A stretch of 64,000 bases of DNA from Eurosta solidaginis. Taxonomy: Eukaryota > Arthropoda > Insecta > Diptera > Tephritidae. Of the stretch, positions 23,263 to 33,839 are shown one piece after another. A program made the position numbers and the translations under genes. The stretch spans positions 152,540,426 through 152,604,425 of the forward strand of contig NC_090323.1 of NCBI RefSeq assembly GCF_040869045.1, written 5' to 3'. Position 1 is the stretch's first letter. Each line of letters begins with the position of its first letter. Under the pieces are notes generated by a model that had not been told where the DNA came from, did no database searches, and saw only the letters and a list, made by a program, of their open reading frames with translations.

Positions 23263-23830
23263 GAAATAATTAGATAAGAATTTGAAAATTTTCAAACCAT
23301 CTTTTAAGTAACTTCTCGATGAGCTAGATACTTGAAATTTCAAACTTAATTCAGAGGTCGGTGACAGCCGATGACACGATACAAAAACGGAAAAATATAA
23401 AAGTGCAATTGATTGACTAAAGATATCTCCCTTCCTACCAACTTTCCAATCCAAGTAATGTGCGCTCCACTTTTATATTTTTATTTCTCATAAATATTTT
23501 TGCAATTTCTATGTCAAAATTTAAAAATCAAAGTTTAGCAAGAATATGCCTTTATATAAGGAAACATTTTTCGCTGATTTTAATCCACTTGTATATAGGA
23601 AGTGCTTACAATTTTTTATTTTATTTTTATTTTCTCCTTTTTTTCCTTTGTCACGGCGTCTTAACCTATCTGTGAAGTTTCATGTTTGTAGCTCAATGAG
23701 AAGTTACTTAAGCATCGATCTCAAAACTCCAAATTTCCAAATTGTTATCTAAATATTTCCATCCGTGCGCCATCTAACAGAATTTTTTTTCCTTTTCTTA
23801 CATTTTCTCAGTGTCTTACCCTTTTTTATT
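23255..23830. mobile_element. foldback-like element copy
   Basis: The left arm has 'cggatcgaaataattagata' then 'agtaacttctcgatgagcta' and 'gtgacagccgatgacac'. The centre has 'ctaccaactttccaatccaa'. The right arm carries the inverted module, including 'gtcttaacctatctgtg', 'agctcaatgagaagttactt' and 'ccatccgtgcgcc'. It is the same family as 60322-63745. The inner left arm is shortened. Confidence 0.7.
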
Positions 23831-25008
23831 TTTATTTTTAGTTTTCGAAAATTTTCGAGTATGCAGATTTGAAGCCCAATCAAATTTGTTCTAACAAATT
23901 ATAGGTTAAAAATCTCTCATATTTCGAATTGACTCTTGAGAGTATTTTTTCGAAGAGCGTTTTAGATTTTCATCCATATTAAAAATGAAGCTGTGCGCCT
24001 TCGTATGGAAGAAAATATACAACATCATGTGGAAAAAAAATTGTCAAAATTCAGTGTGAATTTTGAGAGAACTTTAATTTAAAATTTGTTAGACTAAAAT
24101 TGCTACAAACCTTCACACTCGAAAAGTTTCAGAAAACTTTAAATAAAAAGTTCAAAATTTGCGAAAATTATCTCGAATTTTCGAAATCGTGTTTGAGATT
24201 GATTTGTATATTTCCCTTACGAAATTCATGGTTGTTTTTCTTAAGTTATCGAAAGTTAAATAAAAATAATTTAACTGGCGTAGCTTCATAAAATTTCAAC
24301 TTAATTCGGCGATAACGACGAAAACATAGAGACTGGTAAACCCAAAGTATCTTTATACATAAAACAAAAACATGTAATGATCGAACAATTAAGAATGAAA
24401 GATTCATCGAAAAATGTGAAAATCTTTTCTTTTTCTGTACGGCCTAATGTAAATATATATATATACACGTACATACATACCTACACTTTATACTTTTTTG
24501 TTTGCTTTTTTCGCAACTATTCACGCTCTGTTATTGTTGCTGTCGTCGCTTATGCTTTTTGGTCTGTTTTCGTGTTATAACGATTATTCGTTTGTTTTGT
24601 TTTATTTTATTATATTTCATAAATTTTTGTTTTTTTTTGTTTTTTGCATACACCTTTTTGCGCCGCAACTTTTTCACTTCCTTCATTCATACATACATAC
24701 TCTCATACATACATACATGCAGTCAAATGTGTTGACGTCGAACATCACAGAAAGTGCATTGCACTGCACTTTGCCTACGAATTTAACGCGTTTGTGCTCT
24801 TCTTGCTTGCTGCACATTATATATTTTTTACCAACAGCAGCAATTTGTTGGTGTTGCATTACAATTCGGTGCTAAAGCCTACTTCAGGGCGCTTTACTTG
24901 CTAGTTTATGCAGTTTGAATTCTCATTTCTTCTTTCAGATTTTCTAAAGTACTTTTAATTAAGCTTTTACGTGTTTTGATTAATTTTGCATTTGGTCTTG
25001 TTTTTTTT
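23831..25008. other. no gene recognised; CATA microsatellites
   Basis: AT-rich DNA with T-rich frames at 24377-24904 that look like composition artefacts. (CATA)n-type runs occur near 24470-24485 and 24688-24720. No exon or transposon end is identified. Confidence 0.45.
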
Positions 25009-25160
25009 ATACTCAGCGTGCTTTGCGCACAGAGTATATTAACTTTGATTGGATAACGGTTGGTTGTACAGGTATAAAGGAATCGAGATAGATATAGACT
25101 TCCATATATCAAAATCATCAGTAACGAAAAAAAAATTCATTGAGCCATGTCCGTCCGTCC
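25009..25160 (+). mobile_element. HINE 5' head, split by a LINE
   Basis: 'tactcagcgtgctttgcgc' then 'agagtatattaactttgatt' and 'gccatgtccgtccgtcc' match the HINE 5' head at 57249. The continuation of the same element lies after the LINE, from 29980. The two flanks share the 16-bp sequence ccatgtccgtccgtcc. Confidence 0.85.
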
Positions 25161-25714
25161 CTCACTAGGGTAGGCACCTTGTCGTTGGTGTGAGGGCTTA
25201 GCCGATCTCCATAACGCCCGACTATGAGGCGGAGCTGTTTTGTGTTATGTTATGGGTGTTATGCGACCGTGCCTATTGGACGATTTGCAGCCAGGGGATA
25301 AATTTGGCTGTATTCGAATGGAGCCTTCCCGACACCGGGCCACCTCGGGAAGTATTGATTGCCTTACCACGGTAAGGGGCGCTGCTGTGGCTGACGGTTC
25401 TTTCCCCGTATATAATACTGGACCGCTGAGCCCGCACTAAGAATTGTCCAACGCCTGGGAGCAGTGGTCGACCAACAGAAGTGGAGATCTAGCACTTGGA
25501 ATGGGCCCATGGGGCGGTAGAAGTTGGTCGAAGGCAGTTCAAAAGGTTTGCTGCTAGAAACCCTCGGTTCTGCAACCGGTAAGAGGAGGAAGAAGCATCG
25601 AATGGCAGAATGAAGAGGCGACGTTCGGTGGAAAGCGACAAGCCTGCTTTCAAGAGGCAGAAATGACCCAGTCCCAGAGCCGTAAGGCAAGGCAGTCGCA
25701 TAGACAAGACAAGT
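25161..25714 (+). promoter_or_regulatory. LOA-like LINE 5' leader
   Basis: About 550 bp, clearly more G+C-rich than the surroundings, between the target-site duplication and the first ORF1 start. LINE 5' leaders of this kind normally hold an internal RNA polymerase II promoter. No specific motif is asserted here. Confidence 0.5.
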
Positions 25715-26131
25715 ATGCCCAAAGCTGTAAGACAGATGGGCCCCAATAGCGAGGTAGCAACTACCTCGAAAGCTGCGAGTCAGATAGAATTTCCAACTAT
25801 GGAAGTAGGAGATAATCCAACTGGCGATAACGCTAAGACTCCGGCTTTCTCGGAGGTGCTAAAGGGAGTTAAAATTAAGACTCCGGCTTTCTCGGAGGTG
25901 CCAAAGGGAGTTAACACTAAGACTCCGGTTTTTCCCGAGAAGATGAGTGATGTGGCAAAGAAGTCACTGACTGTGGCGCTGGTTGATGGTAGCAGTCCTT
26001 TCGGACAGATGACTACTGAAAGGTGGAGATCTGTAGAAAGGGAACTTATTAGCTTAATGTTTAAGATGATGCGGGAACAAACAAGTAAGCTCCTTCCAAC
26101 CTTTGATTCGGGGGATGGTATAATGGTGTGA
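25715..26131 (+). pseudogene. LINE ORF1, N-terminal part
   Basis: A 138-residue frame starting MPKAVRQ. ORF1 proteins of this LINE type bind the element RNA and form the ribonucleoprotein. Here the N-terminal part is low-complexity and contains a 14-residue internal repeat ('KTPAFSEVLKGVKI', 'KTPAFSEVPKGVNT', then 'KTPVFPEK'; nucleotides about 25834-25940). The frame stops at 26131 after 'SGDGIMV'. The reading continues in another frame ('CYNIASLRWLVEVVPN', about 26140-26190) towards the DUF4780-like segment, so a frameshift broke ORF1. No other copy of this N-terminal part is seen in the window. Confidence 0.6.
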
Positions 26132-26279
26132 ATATGATAGCGTGCTACAACATCGCGAGCTTGCGGTGGCTGGTGGAAGTGGTTCCAAACCACCAAGGGC
26201 AATGCACGAACGCGCGGTTTGAGGTGTCGATAAAGCGCAAATCCCCAAGGTACCAAAAGTTAAGGTATGGATACCACGC

Positions 26280-26984
26280 GTGATGAAGTCGGAGTATACA
26301 CTGCGACTTCTGCAGAATCAGAATCCGAACATACCGACACAGGATTGGAAGGTACTTACTGTATCTCGGCCTACGGAGGAAGGTCAGTTCTACATCTTCC
26401 AAATAAACAAGCCGGCGGAGGATATATTGTACACGCAGCTTGGAAAAATGTCCTTTGGTACAGGCAAAACTTATATGCGACTCAGGAAAAGAAGTCCCGA
26501 GGATAAAAATCCTAACACGCTGGAAGTGGGCGAAGTCGAAAAGGACCTCAAAAACCTAAGGGCCATTCAGCGAAGGAATAAGCAGGCACTTATCCTGGCA
26601 TCCTGCTACATGGCCCATGCTGCGGAGCTTCCACCGATGGAGTGCAAGAGGCTAGTACAGGAGGAAGGGCGCAAAGGGCGGTTGGTCATAGGGGCGGATG
26701 CAAATGCGCACCACAATGCGTGGGGAGGAGAAGATGCGAACGAGACAGGCGAATCTCTATTTTGTTACATCCTGCAAACCAATTTGCAGATAGACAACAG
26801 GGGAAATTTCCCTACATACATTGGTCCAACATCCAGCAATGTTTTGGATATTACACTGAGCTCCGAACGTCATATATCAATGTATGATTGGATGGTTCTT
26901 GATAGACCATCCTTCTCCGACCATGCGTATCGTATATCAACTTCAGTATCCCCCTTAAGAGGAAAGAGAAGGGAGAAACCTTGA
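26280..26984 (+). pseudogene. ORF1 DUF4780-like domain fused to endonuclease C-terminus
   Basis: A 234-residue frame. Residues 1-65 or so resemble the DUF4780-type C-terminal domain of insect LINE ORF1 proteins ('LPTQDWKVL'-like and 'GKMSFGTGKTYMRLR' blocks). From about residue 95 the sequence is the C-terminal half of an apurinic/apyrimidinic-type endonuclease: 'ILASCYMAHAAELPP', 'VIGADANAHHNAWGG' (the D-x-N motif) and 'PSFSDHAY' (the S-D-H motif). The N-terminal half of the endonuclease, which carries the catalytic N and E residues, is absent. I infer an internal deletion of the ORF1 end and ORF2 start, leaving an in-frame fusion. The endonuclease half would be inactive. Confidence 0.65.
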
Positions 26985-27214
26985 GAAACCCTAGGTGAAC
27001 AAACTGGACTACATTCCAGAAACATGTAGAAACAAAACTGGGACAACCCAAATTGGTTGACAATGTGGAAGAACTGGAGGAGTCTAGTGAATTCCTTACA
27101 TGGATGCTTATGAATGGATATAACAAAGCTTTCCCTCTAAGAAGATTCAGAGGAAAAGCAAAACCGCCATGGTGGAGCAATGAGCTGAGTCTTCTAAGAG
27201 GACATTTAAAATAA

Positions 27215-28252
27215 ATGTTTAAGCTAGCAAAGACCGCGGAAAGCGAAGCATGTCGGGACGAGTACAGGGACCTACTGAGGATCTACAAGCGTGAAATTTC
27301 CAGGGCGAAGAGAATCTCATGGAAGAGTTTCTGTACGGACATAGAGTGCTCCAGCAAAACAGCACGGTTGAGAAAAGTCCTAGCAAGGGGAAATATAGTC
27401 CAGGGACTAATAAAGAAAGAGAATGGGGAATGGTCACGTAATAGTGAGGAATCCCTTGAGGTGCTTCTCAATACACATTTCTCATCGGGAGGTGGTTTAG
27501 GAGAGCCAGCAAACAGCACTCACATTTCGATCACGGAGCGGATAGTGCCGGGCTTGGTGACCGATCCCAAGATCGAGTGGGCGGTGAAGACGTTTTCTAA
27601 GTTTAAATCGCCGGACCCAGATGGTATATTCCCGGACATGCTACAAGTTTCAAGTAGGGCGGCCGCGGAATGGCTGAAAATAATATTCAATGGGTGCATA
27701 CGACTGAATCATGTGCAGCACTCTTGGAAAATTGCTCGTGTAGCTTTCCTACCAAAGGCGGGGAAGATCTATCACGTGTATCCCAAAGATTATAGATCCA
27801 TTAGCTTAACATCATTTCTGCTCAAAACCTTTGAGAGGCTGATAGATGTGTACATAAAGTCCAACGCGGATGAAAAGCTGCTCTCCACAACACAACATGC
27901 GTACACCAAAGGCAAGTCGGTAGACACCGCATTGCATAGGGTGGTAATAAGCGTCGAGAAAGACTTGGAATATAAGGAATATGCTCTAGGAGTCTTCTTA
28001 GACATTTCCGGAGCTTTCAATAATGTTTCTAAATGGGCGATTATGGATGGTCTTAATTACATTAAAGTATATCCAGCCTTAACCAGATGGATCGGCTGCA
28101 TGTTAAATTGCAAGAAGATTACATCACAATGGGGATTGTACGAGGCCGCGAAATCAGATGGCGGGGAACGCCACAGGGAGGGGTACTATCACCTCTGCTG
28201 TGGACGCTGGTCATCAACCAACTACTCAGGCGATTTGGTGAAGGACCCGTAA
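27215..28252 (+). pseudogene. LINE reverse transcriptase, N-terminal and palm part
   Basis: A 345-residue frame. The reverse transcriptase region spans about residues 120-300: 'KSPDPDGIFPDML' (finger region), 'YRSISLTSFLLKTFE' (motif 2a type) and 'FLDISGAFNN' with the first catalytic aspartate at D263 (motif A). At about residue 300 the frame shifts. The last 45 residues are out-of-frame, and the true continuation is in the next frame at 28087-28362. Coding homology upstream (27000-27214) is in pieces with stops. The protein would prime DNA synthesis from nicked target DNA in an intact element. Confidence 0.75.
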
Positions 28253-28362
28253 AACTTACGGCTTACGCTGATGACGTTGCAATTGTAATAAGTGGAAAGT
28301 GCCTACCAACGATTAGCTCTTTGATGGATCGGCCGCTTCGGGATATTCGTACCTGGGCATGA
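28087..28362 (+). pseudogene. LINE reverse transcriptase, motifs B and C
   Basis: A 91-residue frame that continues the RT after a frameshift near 28120. It contains 'GTPQGGVLSPLLW' (motif B, residues 27-39) and 'YADDVAIV' (motif C, residues 60-67), the catalytic aspartate pair. It ends at an in-frame TGA after 'RDIRTWA'. The same frame then continues directly as the next entry, so the stop is a single nonsense change. The first 15 residues are out-of-frame sequence from the previous segment. Confidence 0.75.
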
Positions 28363-28371
28363 AATGTCGGG

Positions 28372-29289
28372 TTGAAAGTCAGCGCGGATAAGACGGATAT
28401 GCTCTTGTTTACAAAGAGATACAAGGTCCCAAATTGGATCAGGCCTAAGTTAGGAAGGGTGACCCTACAGGAGAAACCTTGCACAAAGTATCTAGGAATC
28501 ATCCAAGACAGTAAGCTGTCATGGAAACTCAACGTTGGGGAGAGGGTGAAGAAGGCTTCAACGGCACTTTATGCATGTAAAAGAATGCTGGGGTGTACGT
28601 CGGGCTTATCGCCCTCTCTTTCTCATTGGGTTTTTACGGCGATTGTAAGCCCCATCTTATACTATGGAGTTCTTGTTTGGTGGAAAGCCACACAAAAAGC
28701 AACCTACCTCAAAAAATTTGAGGGGGTATGCAGATTATCAATGCTTAGCATTACGGGAGCCCTGAAAACAACCCCGACAGCTGCACTGTATGGCATTCTG
28801 CACATTCCACCTGTAGACCTGGTAGCAAAGAACATAGCGTTAACAACTGCAACCAGGCTCGGTGCATCGGGGCAGCTTGAGCGCCTACCATACAGCCATA
28901 TTAGTATAGCGTCATCAATTACAAGACGAACAAACTACCTGATTCTGTATCTGCGCTCCGAGGGCGATCTTAAGGCCACAATAGAGGTGGACGGTTGGCG
29001 CAAGGGTGCTCAAATGGCGGACGAGGCGATACATGTGTACACAGATGATTCCAAAGTAGTGGAAGGAGTAGGGTCTGCGGTATACTGTGCTGATCCAGAA
29101 ATAAACAGATCCTACAGGCTGCCGGATTACTATAGCGTTTTTGAAGCGGAAATAGCAGCCGTAATCAAAGCTGTAGAAACCCTGGAAGAAAATAGCCCAA
29201 GCTGTAATCATGTTAACCTTTATATTGACAGTCAAGCAGCAATTAAGGCAATAATCTCGCATACCACAACATCTAAATGCGTGTTATAG
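28372..29289 (+). pseudogene. LINE RT thumb and RNase H, ended by a stop
   Basis: A 305-residue frame, in frame with the previous entry. Residues 1-60 carry RT motifs D and E ('VSADKTDMLLF', 'KYLGIIQDSKLSW'). Residues 60-215 are the thumb/linker, with 'GVLVWWKA'. The RNase H domain starts at about 221 with D225 (YTDDSK), E260 (AEI) and D286 (YIDSQ). A TAG at 29287 cuts the domain. The rest is at 29356-29562 ('MGIDGNEKADELAKKG', supplying the last acidic residue), interrupted by another frameshift near 29510. Confidence 0.75.
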
Positions 29290-29355
29290 TGTAAGGAGTC
29301 CCTGGAGAGAATCGGGACAGGAAGAAGCATACATCCATATTGGTTCCCAGGCTAT

Positions 29356-29562
29356 ATGGGAATAGATGGGAATGAAAAAGCGGATGAACTAGCTAAAAAG
29401 GGCGCATCCCTTGAAGCTTGCTCCGTAGACGTCCCAATTAGACTGGGCAAAATTAAGCGAAGGCGAGAGGTGCACATGATCGACCAAGCAGGAAAGCCAG
29501 GGTTCAAGCGCGGGGCTGTAAAGTGTCGAAGATTATGTGCAGGTCTTACAACCTTAGACTAA
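29356..29562 (+). pseudogene. LINE RNase H C-terminal end
   Basis: A 68-residue frame continuing the RNase H domain in the same frame, 67 bases after the TAG. 'GNEKADELAKK' holds the fourth acidic residue. Near 29505 the expected 'AGKAWVQARG' becomes 'AGKPGFKRGA', which marks a frameshift. The correct frame resumes in the next entry. Confidence 0.7.
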
Positions 29563-29876
29563 CAATGTTGCTTCTATCATTAAAAAGAGGGGACTGTAGA
29601 CTCATGACGGGTATTCTGACTGGACATTGCCTTCTGGCGTCACATGCCTTTAAATTAGGCTTGGTCAGTGATAGCAGATGTAGGAAGTGCGGGTTGGAGG
29701 AGGAAACGATCGAGCACGTTCTGTGCTCTTGCCCTACGCTTGCCAGGCTAAGACTCCAGCTAATACGAGTGAAACAGCTGACAGATCTAGAAGCAGCAAG
29801 TAGCTTAAATCCTAGGAAGCTTCTAGTATTTGCCAAGAGGACGGAGTTATTTTATAACATAGGTCCTGGTTTTTGA
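29523..29876 (+). pseudogene. LINE ORF2 C-terminus with CCHC knuckle
   Basis: A 117-residue frame nearly identical to residues 176-292 of the protein at 1056-1934. It includes the C-x2-C-x8-H-x4-C knuckle ('CRKCGLEEETIEHVLCSC') and ends at the same position ('YNIGPGF'). It is read after a frameshift. The close match shows that the two copies are recent relatives. Confidence 0.8.
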
Positions 29877-29979
29877 TAGGGATTTTCAGTTTGGTCCTTA
29901 AAACAAACTTCTGGTAACACTACGGACTTATTCAGTCTATGTGAGGTCCTCATGGACCGGCCAGTTAAACCTAACGTAA

Positions 29980-30946
29980 CCATGTCCGTCCGTCCGTTAG
30001 CACGATAACTTGAGTAAATATTGAGGTGTCTTCACCAAATTTGGTACACTAGCTTATCTGGACCCAGAATAGATTCGTATTGAAAATGAGTGAAATCTGA
30101 TGATAACCACGCCCACTTTTTATATATATAAAATTTTGGGAAACACAAAAACCTGATAATTTAGTAAATAATACACCTAGAATGTTGAAATTTGACATGT
30201 GAACGGATATTGAGACTCTTGATAAAAATTTGGAAATTTTTTTTAAATGGGCGTGGCACCGCCCACTTGTGATAAAATCAATTTACAAACATTATTAATC
30301 ATTCGGTAAATTCGGCAGCGGTTGCCTTTACTACAAGGAATGCTTTGAAGAAAAATTTACGAAATCGGTTAAGGACCGCGCCCACTTTTATATAAAAGAT
30401 TTTTAAAAGGGTCGTGGACGAATAAAATAAGCTATATATTTGCAAAAAAGAGCTTTATATCCGTGGTATTTCATTTCCCAAGTGGACTTATAACAATAAG
30501 TAGGAAAAACTTCAAATTTTAAAAAATGGGCGTGGCACCACCCCTTTTATGACTAAGCAATTTTCTATGTTTCGGGAGCCATAACTCGAAGAAAAATTAA
30601 CGGATCGTAATAAAATTGGGTACACAAATTTTGCATATAGCAGGAAATATTTTTAGTAAAAATGGACGGGATCGGTTAAAGACTACGGCAAGTTGTATAT
30701 AAAACAAATTTAAAAGGGTCGTAGACTAGAATAATAAGATATAACTTAGCAAGAAATAGTTTTGAATCCATGATATTTCACTTATCAAGTTTTACTGTAA
30801 GAGGAAATGCGGAGAAATTTTTTTTTAAACAGGCGATGCCACGTGTTAAGTAGAAAAGTAATTTATCTGAAATGAAATGTACAATTGAAGCTCACGCTGA
30901 GTATACAATGTTCGGTTACACCCGAACTTAGACACCTTTGCTTGTT
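29980..30946 (+). mobile_element. HINE 3' part, split by a LINE
   Basis: This continues the element begun at 25009. It contains 'catgtccgtccgtccgttag', 'cacgataacttgagtaaat', repeated 'cacgcccactttt'/'gggcgtggcaccgcccac' blocks, and a 3' end with the stem 'gttcgg-ttaca-cccgaac' followed by 'cctttgcttgtt'. The 130-bp array is absent, so this copy belongs to a shorter variant shared with 18335-18874. Confidence 0.8.
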
Positions 30947-31319
30947 ATATTTTGTTTTTGCTTTTTTGCTATGAAAACAGCTCTTATGACTGCTGAAGCG
31001 TTAAAATTGCAAAATTTTGTGTTTAATGAAATAATTTCGCTTTAATTTGTTGTTTATCCGTTAAAGTGCTACATATAATCAAGCTTGCTATATGGAAGTC
31101 TTTTTTAATATTTTTGGAGATGGCATTTTTTTAAAGGTCAGTTAAAGTAAATAAAGGATTTTTTTTGTATCAGTATCGTTGCGAAAGGCATTGGTTAACC
31201 CAGCGGTCACGACTACGGTTATCGTAGAAGATATGAATGCTGTTACAGTTGAGGGGAATTGCACGGTTTTTGAGAGGGTTGAGGTTACGGCAAGGTACGG
31301 TTTCGGTTAAGACTAAAGT
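30947..31319. other. no gene recognised
   Basis: AT-rich interval between the HINE end and the hexamer-like microsatellite. Confidence 0.5.
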
Positions 31320-31805
31320 TGGTGTACGGTCCAAAATACGATTAAAGTTAAGATTATGGATATAGTTATGGTTATGAGTACGATTGTATGATTGATTATT
31401 ATGTTTATTGCTATAGTTATGGTTATGTGTCTTGTTATGATTACGGCTACGGTTATTTTTATGGTTTGGCTATTGTTATGCTTATGATTATGGTTATGTG
31501 TATGGTTATGGTTATTTTTATGGTTGTTGTTATGGTTATGGTTATGGTTATTGTTTTGATACTGGTTACGGTAAAGGTCAAAGTTGTGGTTATCTTACGG
31601 TTATAGTTATAGTTATAGTTATGGTTATGGGTTATGATTATGGCTACAGTTAATTTTATTATTTTGAGTAGGGTCATGCTTATGGTTATGTTTATGGCTA
31701 TGGTTACGCTTACGGTTATGGTTATGGTTATGTTCATGGTTATGGTGATTTGTATGGTTATGGCTATAGGTATCGTTATAGTAATGTTTATGGTTGTGGT
31801 TATGT
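31320..31805. repeat. degenerate TATGGT hexamer tract
   Basis: About 480 bp of imperfect 'ggttat' hexamers ('tatggttatggttatgg', with 'cttatg', 'gttacg' and 'gttttt' variants). It forces period-two peptides (T-I on the minus strand, M-V on the plus strand) in several frames, which are artefacts. It abuts the jockey-type LINE 3' end at 31806, so it probably grew from that element's CAA-type tail. Confidence 0.8.
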
Positions 31806-32423
31806 TGTTGTTGTGTTAACAGTGCTTCGCCCCATTCAATGGGCACGACCACTCACAAATTGTCATCATCCTGTAACGGGATTCCAAGGAAACTGTCAGT
31901 TTCAACAGGGCGAACCATAAGTAGATTGGTACTGAAGCATAGGTTCTACATTACAATTAAAAAGATGGTAGGCACACATCACAGGCAAGAAATACAATAC
32001 ATATGTCGGGGTTGATTCTGGACAAGTAAGAGTTTCACCTGTTGGGTCGGTAGGGCCAGTGTGACTCGTGTCTCCCTTGGTAATGAGCTTTCCTCTCTTG
32101 AAAGAATAAGATATTATATATTGATAACAGGGTTTACCGGGAGCACCCTGGAAAAGACGTTTGCCGATTCTGTGTGGATTTTGCCTAGGGCCTACTTATG
32201 CTTCTCTAGAACAAACGTCTGGTTTGGCAGATGCGTGATCTCATCATAGTGCTTATGGAGATGTTCTCTCAACCCCCGTGGATGCGAGGCCAGATCAAGC
32301 AGTTTGTTGCTAGGTTGTCCTAGTTTGTGGCAGTTTAGCAAAAACTGCCTATTCAGCATTTCGTTGTGCTCTTTAATGTTGAGCTCTTTGGCCACACTAT
32401 GTAGGTGGTGCCCAGGGGCGGGT
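31806..32423 (-). mobile_element. jockey-type LINE 3' fragment
   Basis: The minus strand reads the C-terminal region of a jockey-type ORF2. The frame at 32395-32192 contains 'ELNIKEHNEMLNRQFLLNCH', a block I recognise as characteristic of this LINE group (residues after the RT domain). It is followed on the minus strand by 3' sequence ending in 'ggggcgaagcactgt' and a CAA-type tail. The copy is 5'-truncated and has stops. Confidence 0.65.
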
Positions 32424-33839
32424 ACAAATGTATATATAGCTCGACATAAGATAGCTGCTGATATGATTAAAAAATTAGGATGGCTTTTTTTTTGCGAAAG
32501 TCAAAGCAGCTCGATTTAGTCTGAGCGTTAAACCAGCCGCAACAGACTGCTGTTTTTCCCCTTTTACGTCCTTCGCACGTCCTTAACACTCTTATGCGGC
32601 CAATATGTGGTACTCACCAATAAATGTAATTGAAATACTCAATGTTGAAATTGATGAAAAAAACTGCTTCATGCCTATAATAAATTCGAGCATAACTTTA
32701 AAACGTCGCATTGTTGTCATTGTTGTTGTTTTCGCTGTTGAGTTGCTGCTATCATTGAATTGCTTCTGTCAAACACTCAGGATATGCATGAAACTCAACA
32801 CAATCTCCAGCTATTTCTTTAGTGAATGAGAGCAGTGAATTTCCGTTGCTCAGCTCACATTTCTTCCGTTGCCTTTGGGCTCATGCATATTCTTCGTAGC
32901 CACTGAGACGACACACGAGAGGAACAGTCTCGTAAGTGCATTTATTTTTAATAACTGTGTGTGTATATTCTTGCATTGTGTATGTAGCATTCTCCTACAT
33001 TTTTATTGTATATAACTAGCGCGCTATGTGTGTGTATGTATGTATTTTATATAAGCACACATGCAGTCAAGTCTGCTTTTATGCTTTATTGTATCTGTCG
33101 CTGTTGTGTCGTCGCCTTTGGCTGCTGGGCGCCTGCAAGTATGCAAGTATTTACATATGACAAGTGCATCTGTTTGTCTGACAGCCTGTTTACTTGTCGT
33201 TTATCGGCTATACACTTACATACAATTTTATACATGTATTTATGTAAACACACACAAATACATCACCATGCATACTTGTAACGTGGTTTAAATCTTTATA
33301 TGTATTTATTTATATTCGCTGTCCATCAACAGTAAAAGCTGTTGCTAGGCATTGCAATAAATAAAGACACCAACTGCCATCAGCTGCAATCCAATTGAAG
33401 TGCTGCCATTTTGAAACATATTTAATTTATTTCTGTTATTCAATGCCTCTACAGTTTAAAATTAAGTATATTAATTTCGGCCTGCAGGTCTTATAAATTG
33501 GAGAGATGCAAAATCGGCAATATCTGCGCTTCAAAATATTGATTTAAGGACTTTGAGGCTGATTTCGATATATAATGTAATTTTAGTAGTTTCTACCAAA
33601 AATTTGGAGTTTAGTTTAATAAAAAACTTTCTATACGGAGTCGTAGATTTTTGTTGAGCTGAGTTCCCATAGGCCTCTCCGCTACTGCCGACGGGCTGAG
33701 TACTTTTTCAACGACATTATAATAAAACTTTGCGTCATGTTTCAGTTACTACAACATCAACTAAAACTCAATCCACAGATCATAGGATAAGAAATTAGCT
33801 TCTCCTATCCATATCCCACATTACTTCATCAAGAAGTGA
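32424..33839. other. unique-looking non-coding DNA
   Basis: No transposon match. Short frames (32605-32829, 33006-33291) have no domain. 'ttgttgttgttttcgctgttg' type runs near 32715 and (TGTA)n-like DNA near 33025 are ordinary fly microsatellite sequence. Possibly single-copy host DNA. Confidence 0.45.

Larger units (their letters stand above)
25161..29979 (+). mobile_element. LOA-like LINE, 4.8 kb, with target-site duplication
   Basis: A non-LTR retrotransposon with, in order: 5' leader (25161-25714), ORF1, a fused remnant of ORF1 and endonuclease, reverse transcriptase, RNase H, CCHC knuckle, and a 3' UTR ending near 29979. It is flanked by the 16-bp direct repeat ccatgtccgtccgtcc (25145-25160 and 29980-29995), lying in a HINE element. 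The repeat is partly tandem, so the boundary could shift by a few bases. An RNase H next to the RT and a DUF4780-like ORF1 suggest the LOA clade or a close relative. That is a family judgement from remembered motifs, not an alignment. Frameshifts, stops and an internal deletion show it is dead, but it is the best reference for the ten related fragments in this window. Confidence 0.85.

Noticed and set aside
24377..24904. Several overlapping T-rich plus-strand frames, apparently hydrophobic proteins
   Set aside because: They overlap one another in T-rich DNA with CATA microsatellites and show no motif.
31320..31805. Telomere-like hexamer repeat
   Set aside because: The unit does not match an insect telomere repeat, dipterans lack simple telomere repeats, and it is attached to a LINE tail.
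31459..31852. 92- and 75-residue minus-strand frames with alternating T-I or N-H residues
   Set aside because: They are read through the TATGGT hexamer microsatellite, and the period forces the peptide pattern.
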